This document shows positions 1 through 10,936 of a stretch of DNA of 64,000 nucleotides, in pieces. Position 1 is the first letter of the stretch. The number at the start of each line of letters is the position of its first letter. A program made the translations under genes and the position numbers. The DNA is taken from NCBI GenBank assembly GCA_963971575.1, contig OZ020622.1, positions 10,206,279 to 10,270,278 on the forward strand. The letters run 5' to 3'. This stretch comes from Liopterus haemorrhoidalis. Taxonomy: Eukaryota; Arthropoda; Insecta; Coleoptera; Dytiscidae. The notes under the pieces are model-generated. The model made no database searches, had not been told where the DNA came from, and saw only the letters and a list, made by a program, of their open reading frames with translations.

Positions 1-163
1 TTAAAGATCCAAGATTCCAAAAGGGTACAAAATGTGTTTCTAGAGGTGGAAACAACGTTGTCAACACTGTGCAGTCACAGAAGATCAGTTTTTAGAAGTT
101 GATCATTTAAATATGATTTTTTACCAAACTTCCTGTATGGATATGAGATATTTTACTACATAC

Positions 164-407
164 TTGAGTTAACTTCTTGAAGATAGTGAAAAAGTTGTTT
201 CGTTGAAGCTCCAGCTGGATAGTGAGCCATCAGTAATGGTAATTTAGATGTTTCAAGATTATCTTTGTCAAAACCAAAAATTAGAAATAAAAGGTTTGTA
301 CATAAAAATTGACTAATGTCGTCATCACCGCAAAACTGTTGTCCTAGAAGAGCCATGGCAGTTGGATTAGGTTCTATATTACTGTTTCCCAATATTTCTG
401 TTAGTTC
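164..407 (-). other. Lipase exon 4
   Basis: Runs from a TTTTTAG acceptor to a GTATGT donor and codes for 81 residues, ELTEILGNSN to LFHYLQEVNS, plus one base. LLGQQFCGDD, FGFDKDN and AHYPAGAS are family hallmarks. No further lipase exon is visible in 1-163. Confidence 0.83.
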
Positions 408-3400
408 CTAAAAATTAAAAAATTAATTACACCTAAACATTTTGCGTCAGGGATGAATCCTTAAAAATTATAATTAAAATTACGCAAATCGATATGTAAT
501 TTTCTATCATAAATCGTTGAATAGCGTATCTAGACTGGTGATCAATAACAGGTATAAGTTGTACAGCGTAATCTGAGCCAGTTTCAAAGTTATAAATTCT
601 ATTTAAATTATTTGCTGCTTCAAATTCGTAAATCAAATTAATAGTTTCAGTTCAGAGTTTATATTATGAACGCCACTGAGTCTCCCGGTTCAAAACGACG
701 GCCTGTAGAGGGTAGGAGTGCCCACCCATCTGACAGCAAAAAGATCTCCTTATGTTGGACAATTTATTCAGTGAAAATTGTTTAACATGAAAACATTCAA
801 GATGAAAAAAATTGCCAGTTCGGACAAAATGTTGTGTGATTGCATATATTTATTTTCTTAACACTTTATTTTTACGCCATTGCTAATAGTATTAGATTCA
901 TTATTTTATTTATTTTACATTGGCCTATTTCTACAACGAGGTTAATCGCCGATGCCGTGGAGCGAGCTCCTACACCTGGTTGAGTAGTGAATGACTGTGA
1001 CAATGGGAGTAATGTTAACATATTATTCTCGCCCGAATAATATCACCAACGAGGAATTGAACTAGCAACCTCACAGTTCATACTGTTTTAACCAGTCAAA
1101 ACTGAGCAATATAACGAGCTCGGCCACTCCGTTGGCCTGATAGTACTAGACTTGAACAATGCAATATACTGAGTATTAGTATCAACGAGATATAATACTT
1201 CATAAATATAGAATTCGGACTTTTCAGAAACTGCTCAACAACCTGTTTCCATCTTCATCGATCACTAGAATAATAAATTTTTGCAGTTACTTAGACCTTT
1301 TATTCCAGGCATTGTAGGGATGGGATGATGTGGTAGGTATATTGCTATTGGTCGGCTTTATATCTTGATTCTTTCGATAATGACTTCCATGATTGGAAGA
1401 GCCTCCTGCTACTTCTTTGTGGCCCTCTCTATGTCGGGAATGGTGTCAAAACGTTTTCCTTTTAGCACGGTTTTTTGGGAAGAGCCAGAAGTCGCATGGT
1501 GCTAAATCCGGAGAGTAAGGCGAATGTGGACAGACACGAATCTTTTTTTCGGCCAAAAACTAGCGGGTCAGAAGCGAAGTGTGGGAACAAATTTCGCATT
1601 CACTCGTCTTATTTTCAAATTATCGATTAAAATGCTTTGCACCGACTCGTATGTGATGTTCAGTTTTTCGGTAAGCTCTCGAATAGTCAATCGTCTGTTT
1701 GCAGGAACCATTTTTGCCATTTTTTGCACATTTTCGTCTGTTTTTGAAGTCGAAGGACGTCCCGAGCGTTGCTCATCTTCAACCGACTCATTTCCGCTTT
1801 TAAATCGCTCATACCACTTGTGAACTGTCTTCAGAGTAACCATATTATCACCATATACTGATTTTAACATTTCACGAGCTTCTTTGGCATTTTTTTGCAA
1901 CTTGAAACAAAACTTAATGTTAACGTGTTGTTCGAAATCCATTATACGCGACAGACACGGCAAACACGACCTCACTCCAGCTCTGGAAGCTGACTGACAA
2001 GTCACAACTTGTTCAAACTTGACATAGATTATCTCAATGGATCAGACTATTGGACTTATTACTTCAAATGGATGTAGCATCGGCAGTTGTAGCTTTAAAA
2101 ATTCATTCACCGTATTTTTTTATCACCTCGTACATAAACCAACTTTGCGGCGATCTAGCCGCGAAACTATTCATTCCACAATAAAACTTATGCAAAATAA
2201 ATTATAGAGAATTTATTCCTCTTTAATTCTGTATAGACATACTTTTTTTTTAAATTTTGCTATAGAACGGAGATATATGCAAAAAATGCACGTTTTTCGA
2301 AGTGTTTTCGAAGTTCCGGCAAAAAATTTTATTCGCAATTATGACTACCGCAAAACTTGGTGGTCCGAGCTTCTCGGGCGAAGGTATGGCTAGAACCTTA
2401 ACTCAGCCAGAAATAAGATTTTCGACTTCGGTCAAATATTAAATACAAGTGAATAAGTAATGAAAATGAAACTCCGCAAAACTTTCTTTCGAAAATTACG
2501 TATATCCTAGATCAGATTGTGTTTATTGATTCGTCCACAACTATTGACCACATTTGTTTACATTCGTCGATTTTACTTACAGTGGTAGTGACAGAAGATA
2601 TCATAGATCCAAAAAGTTTGAACACTGGACTTATTGCGTGATCCATATAAGCAGCTGGGGCCAATAATAACGCAACTTTAACTTTTTGAATTATATCTTG
2701 GCGGTATGTTCCCATAGCCAAATATGAAGTGGTTCCCATAGAATGTCCAATATAAGATAAATTCGAAGACCCTGTTGTCTTTAATATGTATGAAATCTCT
2801 GCTGGTAAATCATAATGTGCATTTTCATCAAAAGAAAAATCCCAGAATTTCTTATTTGATGTACTTAGAGATATGTGTTTTTGAGAATAAACATTTCCTC
2901 TGAAGTTTCCAAGCCATACATCATATCCATTTTTTGCCAACATGTATGCTGAAATAATTTATATGATTCACAAAATTAATCATGTTTATTTAGAACAAAT
3001 GTTAAACATAATTTGTAAAATTATATGAAATTTTAATATTTCATTAAAATTACATGATTATAAATATTTACCAATTGAATTATTTGGTCCTAACACAATC
3101 CAATCAAAAGAACTGCATTCGAGTCCATGTTGTATCAAAACTGGAGGACCAGTCACATTTGTTATTCTATGCATTTGAAGAATATAGCCATCATCAGTAG
3201 TTACATTATGTATTTCTGCCGAAAAGCCGTATTTTACGATAGTTTCTGGCTAAAATAAAAATGTATATACAATAAGCGCCGTTATTATTATTATTATTTT
3301 TTATTGTTTTGACGGTTAAACAACTACCCTAGATTTACATTAATAATAATAATAATAATATATTTATTGAACGGCTCAAGAGCCAAAAGAAACACGTATT

Positions 3401-5514
3401 TACAAAAAAATCCACAAAATACATAACGGAAACAGAAAACAGAATATACAGTTAACAGAGAACAAGAAATTACAAATATAACAAACATGGTTTGAGTTCG
3501 CATTAAATTTTGGAAATATGGCCACAACTTGTAGGAGAAACCGCTTATTCATAAAAAGTTAATGAATGAGTTGTAGTGCCCAGTGCGTAAGAAAATTCTT
3601 ATCGCTATCTAAACAGCACTGTACAAGCACGTTGCACGTCGCCCACAGTTTTTCCCGCAAACTATGTACATATTTCCTTAGTACAGCCATACATGAATTT
3701 ACTGTATTCGTCACAAACATTTCACTTGCGCTACAATACTTTTTCAAACCAAAGATTACTCGAAATGCATTGTTGTAGCAAATAATAAGTTTACGAAGAA
3801 GACTTTTCATATTATTGTCTATATATATATATATAATTTTTGCTTGTTTCTTGAATTTTTGGGTAACCTTTTTAATAAAATTGTTTATGTTAGGCACTAA
3901 TAGTTCGTTGTGTATCTGTTAATTTCGAATGAACCAGGGAGCGTTGATGGTAATTCTAAGAACTTTATTTTGGAAAGTTTGATTTTTAAAAAAATTTGTT
4001 GGTGACGTGTTTCCCCATACTTCACATGCGTACATCACAAGAGGTCTAAGTAGGGATTTATAGAGCAATGCGGCGCATTTAACTTTGAATTTTCATTTTT
4101 TGTTAATTAAGGGGAATAATTGTAACCTCGCGTAAGCTAGTTGCAGTTTTTTATTTATGTGTTGGCTCCAGGTTAGACGAGTATCGAGGTGGATTCGTAA
4201 ATACTTAACCGTCTCATTTTTTGGATTCCATTCGAGTTGGTTATTAATTATTATGTTCTGCGAATTTCTCACTCTTCTGAGGCTAAATATCTTTGTTTCA
4301 CATTTTCCAGTATTTAACAGAATGTTCCACGTGTTGAGCCATTTAAATACTGTGTCTTTAGCTATTTGAAGATCTTTTATAGTTATTTCTAGTTCAGAAT
4401 GCTGTGTTAATAGGGCCGTATCATCAGCGAACATAGCTACAGCGGCTGTACTAGGCGGTTTATCACTAACAAATATATTAAATGGAAATGGGCCTAAAAT
4501 ATTTCCTTGTGGGACTCCTGCCTTGATATGTCTTAGGGACGATGTTTCATATTTAATTTTTACTGAAAATATTCTTTCTTCCAGAAATGAAAACAGAATT
4601 GAGGCTGTTAATTTTGATCATTGGTTATACGAGCTGTTTTATAGAATCAAATGTAAAAAGTTAATCAAAATGGCAAATTTACTGCATTTTAGTCGTTTAT
4701 TAGAATCATTTTTCAAAAGAGATATTTTTATATTTATTATATTAGGGGGATCGGAAACAAATCTCTTATTTTGGAATACAAAATAATTTATTTTCCAGGA
4801 ATTTTTATTATGTATAATTACAAAATATTCAAATATAATCATTATTTATTACGGTTCCCCAAAGTTGTACTAATTTTTCGATACCCTCTCTATAGAAGTT
4901 TTCTTGTTTTGATTTAAAATAACTGATCAGGTGATTTGATCAGTTGCACAATAACCTCAAATGGATTTACAAATATTTTGAGAATATCCTCATACTTTTG
5001 AATATTTGAGAATTTGAATATGCGCGCAATAGTATTTTTAAAAATTTTTAAATTAAATTTTAAGAAGAAACATTTTAAACATTTAAGAAGGGCCGAAGAA
5101 AAACTTCAATTTGGCCACGAGTTGGACATCGCAGCTCTAGATAGAAGCATGTAGTAATTCTTTTAAAAGTTATAGAAATTTATGATTTTTAATATGTAGC
5201 ACTTACTAAATACCTACAAAATCCTGAAATGTGAGAAAAAACACACTTCATATTTTTTTTTATGTAAATACTTGACCTGACGCCTAGTGAGAATTTGTGT
5301 GAGGCCAAAACTCAAGCAAAAAACATCCAAAATGATTAATTTCTTGTAATTTTACATGCTACATACTCACAGTTGTTAAATTCCATTCTTCAGCAAACAA
5401 ATTTTCTTCCAGCTTCGTCAAATTAATACCAGGAGGCAGTTTAAAAGTAAAATTAAAACCCCAGTTACCAATTATGCCAGAAAAAAATATTAAACTAAAA
5501 AGCATATTTTGCAT
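164..5514 (-). CDS. Lipase 3/gastric lipase-like gene, 3' end off window
   Basis: Probable secreted acid/neutral lipase of the alpha/beta-hydrolase fold, which would hydrolyse acylglycerol or sterol esters. Four exons read 5371-5514, 3072-3249, 2581-2948 and 164-407 on the minus strand, giving 311 residues with no stop. The start gives a hydrophobic signal-like N-terminus (MQNMLFSLIFFSGIIG). Residues 49-80 match the N-terminal lipase motif (YGFSAEIHNVTTDDGY). The nucleophile elbow GHSMG places the catalytic Ser near residue 177. Residues 231-311 match the cap and FGFD/PAGAS region of insect lipases. Family members are about 400 residues long, so the exon(s) carrying catalytic Asp and His should lie left of position 1. 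All splice sites are GT-AG. Intron 1 (3250-5370) and intron 3 (408-2580) are filled with transposon remains. Exon joins are inferred from splice motifs and protein similarity, not from transcripts. Confidence 0.88.
433..660 (-). other. Unassigned open frame in lipase intron 3
   Basis: A frame of about 67 codons (YEFEAANNLNRIYNFETGSD...) lies just upstream of lipase exon 4. I do not recognise it and it does not resemble the lipase. It has no splice sites that would join it in frame. Probably chance or an old repeat. Confidence 0.15.
899..1138 (-). repeat. tRNA-derived SINE in lipase intron 3
   Basis: On the minus strand from 1138 the sequence starts like a leucine-type tRNA (GGAGTGGCCGAGCTCG, an A box) followed by a B box (GCTAGTTCAATTCC at about 1052-1065). 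An unrelated body of about 120 bases then runs to an A-rich tail near 899-925. This head-body-tail order is that of a tRNA-derived SINE. The tRNA head is too degenerate to be a working tRNA gene. Confidence 0.65.
1380..2010 (-). pseudogene. Decayed mariner transposase (copy 1)
   Basis: Read on the minus strand, MDFEQHVNIKFCFKLQKNAK at about 1942 opens a mariner transposase N-terminal domain: a paired helix-turn-helix with HKWYERFKSGNESVED, RSGRPSTSKTDEN and LTIRELTEKLNI. After VNAKFVPTLRF (1568) the middle of the protein, including the first two catalytic Asp, is missing. The frame resumes at 1440-1560 with HSPYSPDLAPCDFWLFPK, the region of the third Asp. It is therefore an internally deleted, dead copy. 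I could not place its terminal repeats; the whole element may reach about 1200-2160. It lies in lipase intron 3 on the same strand as the gene. Confidence 0.75.
2011..2580. other. Intronic DNA, nothing recognised
   Basis: Part of lipase intron 3 between the dead mariner and exon 3. AT-rich, with no coding frame or repeat that I can name. Confidence 0.4.
2581..2948 (-). other. Lipase exon 3 (catalytic Ser)
   Basis: Runs from a TTCAG acceptor to a GTAAGT donor and codes for AYMLAKNGYDVWLGNFRGN through SPVFKLFGSMISSVTTT. It contains the NFRGN and GHSMG signatures of the lipase family. The reading frame continues past 2581 but the consensus donor there gives a clean phase-0 join to exon 4. Confidence 0.88.
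3072..3249 (-). other. Lipase exon 2
   Basis: Runs from a TTTTAG acceptor to a GTAAAT donor and codes for 59 residues plus one base. It carries the lipase motif YGFSAEIHNVTTDDGY followed by LQMHRI, and the segment HGLECSSFDWIVLGPNNS that precedes the oxyanion region. It was not in a Met-initiated frame, so it is easily missed. Confidence 0.85.
3335..3800 (-). pseudogene. 3' end of a non-LTR retrotransposon
   Basis: Minus-strand frame 3559-3800 reads LRKLIICYNNAFRVIFGLKK, then YCSASEMFV and LRKYVHSLREKLW. This is the conserved YNNxFR...SASxMF...R C-terminal segment seen after the reverse transcriptase in many insect non-LTR elements. It is followed by about 200 bases of untranslated sequence and an (ATT)n tail at 3338-3362. 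It is 5'-truncated and lies in lipase intron 1. Confidence 0.6.
3898..4640 (-). pseudogene. Jockey-like reverse transcriptase fragment
   Basis: Read on the minus strand the frame runs FLEERIFSVKIKY, RHIKAGVPQGNILGPFPFNI, then MFADDTALL (motif C, with the catalytic Asp pair FADD), GIHLDTRLTWSQHI-like and, after a frame change near 4090, LLRPLVMYACEVWGNTSP. These are RT motifs B to E of jockey-type elements; the upstream endonuclease and RT start are missing. The third-base pattern is still protein-like. It is dead (truncated, frameshifted) and lies in lipase intron 1, separated from the next fragment at 3800. Confidence 0.75.
5193..5265 (+). repeat. Family A 3'-end fragment
   Basis: Matches only the last ~60 bases of family A: CTTACTAAATACCTACAAAA, then the right subterminal repeat and a decayed 3' hairpin ending ACACACTTCATA and a T run. 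It lies in lipase intron 1. Confidence 0.6.
5371..5514 (-). other. Lipase exon 1 (signal peptide)
   Basis: Codes for 48 residues: Met, a hydrophobic stretch, then LPPGINLTKLEENLFAEEWN, typical of the segment before the lipase N-terminal domain. It ends in phase 0 at a GTGAGT donor (5365-5370 on the plus strand reads actcac). Confidence 0.82.
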
Positions 5515-5520
5515 TGTGCT

Positions 5521-6105
5521 AAATCAACTGTAAACAAAAAATAATGATGAGAATGCATTTTATATTAGTTCGATAAACAATTTGTATTATAATTACCTGG
5601 CAAACTGTTTAAAAAAAATTGTTCTGACAATAAAAATGGGATGTTATATATACATGTGTGATTGTAAACTGTATTTTAAATAAGTTATGTTTATTATTTT
5701 TGACGCAGGCCTATTTAACATATATTTTAAATGTTTAATTATAAATTATCAATATTAAACAAGGTTATTAGCATTTATAGAATAACTTTGGGTAATTTAC
5801 AATGTAGCTATCTTGTTAATAATATTTTTAACTGTAACAAACAGTAATTATATTATTATATGATTACTACAAAAAAATCCAGACAATGATAGAGAGAATT
5901 GGTAAAAATAATGCGCCCACAGGGTCGTGTCAAATAATCTTGGCACCATCCATATTTTGATCAGAAAATTTTGTAATTTCCTGAGAGAAAAATATTGACT
6001 TGATCAGAAAAAATGTCTTGATCAAAAGAAATATTTCATTATAAATATCTTTCTTTCATAGATCTGGTCAAAAATAACTTATACCAATGGTGTCCAATAT
6101 ACGGC
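5521..6105. other. Upstream of lipase, nothing recognised
   Basis: AT-rich DNA 5' of the lipase start codon. It should contain the promoter and 5' UTR, but I see no convincing TATA box or initiator. Confidence 0.35.
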
Positions 6106-6109
6106 CCTC

Positions 6110-7290
6110 GAGCCATATCCGATCAAAGTTTTACGGGCTATAACGTCAAGATTACGACAGGGTTCAGTTCAAAAGACTTGTTAAGCGAAATTAGAGCCAG
6201 TCGGGTTCTTCAGTACTAACTTCTTTACTATCAGAATCTAACCTAAATCAAGTTTTAAGTTCACAGTAGTTTTAGGGGCTATAACGTCAATATTAAGATA
6301 GAGTTTAGTTCATAAGACTTTTGAAGTTTAATACTAATCGCTTTGGTTTTTCTGTACTGACTTCTTTTCTATCATAACGTAACCTGACCCAGGTTTTAAG
6401 TTTAAACTAGTTTTAGGTAAAGATTAAGGTAAAGTTTGGTTTATAAGACTTTTTAAGCTAAATTCGAGCCCTTCAGGTTCTTCTGTCAGTACAGAACTTC
6501 TTTGCTATCATAACCTAACTTAACCCAGTTTTTAGGTTTACAATAGTTTTAGGAGCTGTAACGTCAAGATTAAAACAGAGTTTAATTCATAAGACTTTCG
6601 AAGCTTAATTTGAGTCACTCGGATTCTTCTGTGCTGTCTTTTTTGCTATAATAACCTAACCTGATCCCATTTTTAGGTTCAAAATAGTTTAATAGCTGTT
6701 ACATCAAGATTAGGACAGAGTTTAATTTATAAGATTTTCGAAGCTTGATTTAAGTAGCTCGGGTTCTTCTGTACAAACTTTTTTACAATCATAACCTAAA
6801 CTGATCCCATTTTTAGTTTCACAATATTTTTAGGAGCTGCAACGTCAAGATTAAGACAGAGTTTAATTTATAAGACTTTTGAAACTTGATTTGAGTCGCT
6901 CGGGTTCTTCTGTACTGACTTTTTTGCTATCATAACCAAACCTGACTCAGATTTTAGGTTCACAATTGTTTTAGTAGCTGTAACATCAAAATTAAAACAG
7001 AATTTAATTTATAAGACTTTCGAAGCTTGATTCGAGTCGTTCGGGTTCTTCTGTACTGACTTTTTTGCTGTCAAAACTTAACTTGAGCCAGTATTTAGGT
7101 TCACAATAGTTTTAAGGGCTTTGACGTTTAAATTAAGACAAAGCTTAGTTTATAAGGATTTTTAAATTTAATTCGACTTGTTCGGCTTCTTCTGTAATGA
7201 CTTGTTTACTATCATAATCTACCTGTCCCAGTTTTCATGTTCTTGGTAGTTTTAGCTGTAATTTTACCATTAAGAAAATTTTATATCCTA
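6110..7290. repeat. Degenerate ~141-bp tandem array, about 8 units
   Basis: The block TAACGTCAAGATTA followed by GACAGAGTTTA, then TTCGAAGCTT, CGGGTTCTTCTGTA and ATCATAACCTAACCTGA recurs at about 6138, 6278, 6412, 6550, 6695, 6837, 6978 and 7118. Units differ by many substitutions and small indels, so the array is old. No frame stays open across it. Confidence 0.8.
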
Positions 7291-8174
7291 TTCGAAACAT
7301 TGATGTAAGGAAATTTTATTAAAAAGCACATATTATTTTGTGTGAGTTGTCTAATTATTCAAGTAGTTTTTTTTTTAAGTAGCTTTGTTGCCGTAGTAAA
7401 AAGAAAAGCCCAATCCTCTAAAAGGCTTTACATCTCCCACTTTCTTCGATCAGTATACAATAAGAAAGCCTACGTGAAAAATATTCGCAACCCTAATTTG
7501 ACATTTATATCCCGATCTGAATTATTCGAACTATTCAACTTGCATTATTCCGATAGTGAGAAATCACTTAGTTCAAAGGTGTTCTGTGTGAAATCGTTCG
7601 AATGATTGTAAGTTGAAAATGAACTCGTTCGTAAATCCCATCTCTTAGAAAACATTCTTTGGGTGTTGACTAAATCCCATCGATCTTTGCCCAGCCGTTT
7701 TATATTGATTCATAAATATCTAAGTGTAACTTAACGTATAAAAACCGCAAACTGGATTTTTTTACGGTCGTTATAATCAAACGTGAAATTTTTCTTTTAT
7801 ATCGCTTTGTTCTTTCTTCGATCTTATATAGTTTCGAAACTCTTTGATCATTTCATTTTTGCACAACCAACATTTTTTGTTTGTCATGCTAATTTTACCA
7901 CTTATGCCTTTAGATTACAGACAACGTTTTTGATTGCTAATGAAATGTGCAAAGGATTTCCTAGTGACATTCAAATAAGTTGAAAATATAAAATTTTACA
8001 AAAACGTTAAAAATTATCAGATAGGTGCAAAATTATGGTCTTGAAAATTATATTAATACCAATGATGGAAAATCTAAAATATTTCGCATGTTTTCATGAT
8101 TATGGTAAGCAATAAATACACATTATGAAGGTGTCAACGTAATATAAAATATAACACGTTATATTTTTCAATAA
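7291..8174. other. No gene recognised
   Basis: AT-rich DNA with only short chance open frames (for example 7342-7605 and 7783-7983) that resemble nothing I know. Confidence 0.35.
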
Positions 8175-8176
8175 TA

Positions 8177-9422
8177 CGAGAGCTATCTTTCAAGTTTTTA
8201 GAAAAACTAAGAAAGAATTTTTTTTGTTGGAACAAACTGTTTTATTGCTTTTTAAAATATCGGTCTTTAAGATTTATACACTTTTGCAGGCGTTCAAACC
8301 AATTCTCGAAACATTTTTTACATTCTGAAGTTGAGATCTCAAAAACATGGTTTTCGAAGGCTTCAACGGCTTGAGGTGATGAAAATCGCTGTACACGCAT
8401 TTTTTGTTTGACATTGGGAACAAAAAAAATCGTTAGGGGATAAATCAGGTGAATATGGGCAATGAGACATTAATTCGATGTTTTTCTCCTTCAAATAATC
8501 AATTGTTTGACGTGCTGTGTGGGAGCTTGCATTGTCAAGATAAAGAATGATACTACGTTTTTGGTTGTTTTTCCTGATTTTTTCGATGACTTCTGGCAAA
8601 CAAATTGTTGTATACCATTCAGCATTAAATGTTCTCCGATCCTCTAAAGGAATAGTTGCGAAATGTCCAGTACAACCGAAGAAACAAGCGATCATATTCT
8701 TGGAAGTTCTTCAAACCAACAAACAACTTTTGTGGGTTTCGGTTCAAACAGTGGATTGTTGCCTAGTTTCCGGTTCATATGAATAAATTCAAGTTTCGTC
8801 ACCTGTAACGATGTTGTATACATATTTTGCAGTGCCTAGGTTGAATTTTTTTAATCCCTTACACCAATCAACACGAGCCTTTTTTTGAGCTTCGGTCAAA
8901 TTATGTGGAATCCACCGGGAACAGATATTTTTCACAGCTAAATGTTCATGTAAAATCGAATGTATTACAGCCTGCGATATGCCAAAGGATGCTTCTATCT
9001 CACGGTACGTCATACAGATCTTCTTAAATCATTTTGCTCCCAGCATCGATGTTTTTTTGATTCACAACCGATTTTGGTCGACCTTCACGAGATTCATCAC
9101 TGACGGACGCACGACCACGACGAAATTCTGCAAATCAATTGTAAATCTTTTCTGATGGTGCTTCATTACCAAAAGTTGAAAGAAGCGAATCTATGCAATG
9201 TTGTTGAGTTAGTCCTTTACTAATATCGTAAAAAATCATCCAACGATAACCTTCACGAGTAAAATCAATTTTTTCACAAACTTGTTTTTTTTAACGCTGA
9301 CAGTCAACCAACTCGGTCAATTTATAAGCTGCCACTGATTTCACAATAACAAATGGTATTAATAACACATTTCAATATTGCCATCTAGTGCTCGTTTGTA
9401 AAAACATAAAAGGTAACCCTCA
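8177..9422 (-). mobile_element. Mariner element, near full length, inactive (copy 2)
   Basis: Begins CGAGAGCTATCTTTCAAG after a TA at 8175-8176 and ends AAAGGTAACCCTCA, matching the ends of the copy at 41435-43177. It codes on the minus strand for a mariner transposase: EIEASFGISQAVIHSIL helix-turn-helix, TGDET (first Asp), LYLDNASSHTA (second Asp) and YSPDLSPNDFF (third Asp). The last two Asp are separated by 34 residues, the D,D34D spacing of mariner. Frame breaks near 8700-8790 and 9020 and a degraded right end make it inactive. TIRs are imperfect. It also provides the empty-site sequence for the piggyBac-like insertion in the other copy. Confidence 0.85.
8363..9013 (-). pseudogene. Mariner transposase, frameshifted
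   Basis: Two frames, 8789-9013 and 8363-8695, together cover the second helix-turn-helix, the first Asp in TGDET and the other two Asp in a D,D34D arrangement. The join near 8700-8788 (WIYSYEPE, TETHK) is out of frame. The transposase would cut and rejoin the element's TIRs at TA targets; this copy cannot make a complete protein. Confidence 0.8.
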
Positions 9423-10025
9423 GTTTATAAGGTAATTACTAATATGATCTATTACATAACAAGTGCATCCCTTAAAAACGTGTTTTTTTTAGTGTTGTGG
9501 GGCAGGCTTAAGCACGTAAGTACCCCTGTCTGCGCGCGTGGTGTAAAATACACATAAGTATAGAGTTGTGCAAACAGAGTAAAATGGAAAATCCGCCAGG
9601 TACAGTAAGCAAAACTATGTCTTATAATAATGATTTTCATTTGTACATGTAATAAATTCTATCAAAGCTCTTGTGCAATTAACGAACAGAGCTCCTAACT
9701 GCAGACGGTTCTATTGTGTATGTCTTCATATCATGTAGGAAATTTATACTGTTTGCTACATCTTATCAGCATGTACAAGCCACCAGAATTCTAGAATTCT
9801 GCACAGATTGCACATTGCATTAACGCCATTCATACCATGTAAAATAGAATATCTTAATGCACAGAAACGGTTACCAAGTTTACTAGAAGACTGAATTAAA
9901 TCATCTGTTCATATATTTGCTGAATATCAAGTATTGAAAATGTAAGTTAATAGCTCAATATAAATAATAGGGGATAGGCATGATTTTTTTTTTTATTTTT
10001 TATTATATTCCGCTTGTTGCATATA
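9423..10025. other. No gene recognised
   Basis: AT-rich spacer between a mariner and a TIR element. One short minus-strand frame at 9452-9640 resembles nothing. Confidence 0.3.
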
Positions 10026-10803
10026 GGGTAACTGCAGCGAATTTCGACTACCAAATTTATTTATTTTTTAATTTACGTACTATTCAATATTTTGGTAGGA
10101 AAGTGGTCACAATCGATACCTCATTCACTTATCTTTAGGTGCTAAATATTTTCACGATGAAACAAGCTGTTATTATAACTTAAGTTCGACACAAAAAAAA
10201 ATATGAAAAAAAAACGTTGATTTCAAAAAAGTGATGTTAATATCGACTACCCTAAAATTTTAAGATAATCAACGTTTCTTGTCTCTTTTTCATTTTATTT
10301 AGGTAAAAGAATATAATAATAGAGACTTTTAGTAAGACGTGATTTTAATTGTCGTCAAATTAGGTAAGTGAAACATGCATGCATGTAATATCGACTAGTC
10401 CGTAGTAGCTTCATTCCTCTAGTCGATATTACTTGCAATCAAATCTGTCTTATTTAGCCTGTGATATTGTAACAAAATATTATGAAAATCAAATTTTACC
10501 ATCTAATATATATGTATTTGGATCAGTTCTTATCAGTTTATTCAATGCAAAATATTTTGTTCAACTTTCCTTTGATAAACAACTGCTGATTAAAACCAAT
10601 AAAAAAATATTTTAACACTTCTAAAATATAAATATCTACACTGTTCGTCTAACGACATTCACACGTGGCTTAAAATAAAGTGAGGTTAGTTTTTCACATA
10701 AACATAGTGTTACGTTATACTACCACTATATGGCAGCAATTATTTAGAGAAATAATGGGATAGTCGAAATTACCTGCGTAGTCGAAATTCGCTGCAGTTA
10801 CCC
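10026..10803. mobile_element. TA-flanked TIR element (~778 bp)
   Basis: Starts GGGTAACTGCAGCGAATTTC and ends with its inverse, GAAATTCGCTGCAGTTACCC, with TA on both sides (10024-10025, 10804-10805). No transposase is visible. The motif TCGACTA or its inverse recurs inside at about 10046, 10243, 10391, 10417, 10752 and 10775, suggesting subterminal binding sites. Non-autonomous; superfamily not assigned, though a TA duplication fits Tc1/mariner. Confidence 0.75.
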
Positions 10804-10829
10804 TAAACATAAAAACAGTTTTGCATTTT

Positions 10830-10878
10830 TTAGGGTTTTGTAGGTATGACCAAAAAACCCTTATACCGTCATTTTGTC

Positions 10879-10936
<58 letters not shown>

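Noticed and set aside
1524..1823. Plus-strand open frame over mariner copy 1
   Set aside because: Antisense shadow of the mariner transposase; the same applies to 8547-8786, 15513-15878, 15799-16122, 20426-21176, 28421-28615 and 31123-31431.
6110..7290. Clustered tandem tRNA or snRNA genes
   Set aside because: The ~141-bp period looked RNA-gene-like, but no A/B boxes, Sm sites or stable stems are conserved between units.
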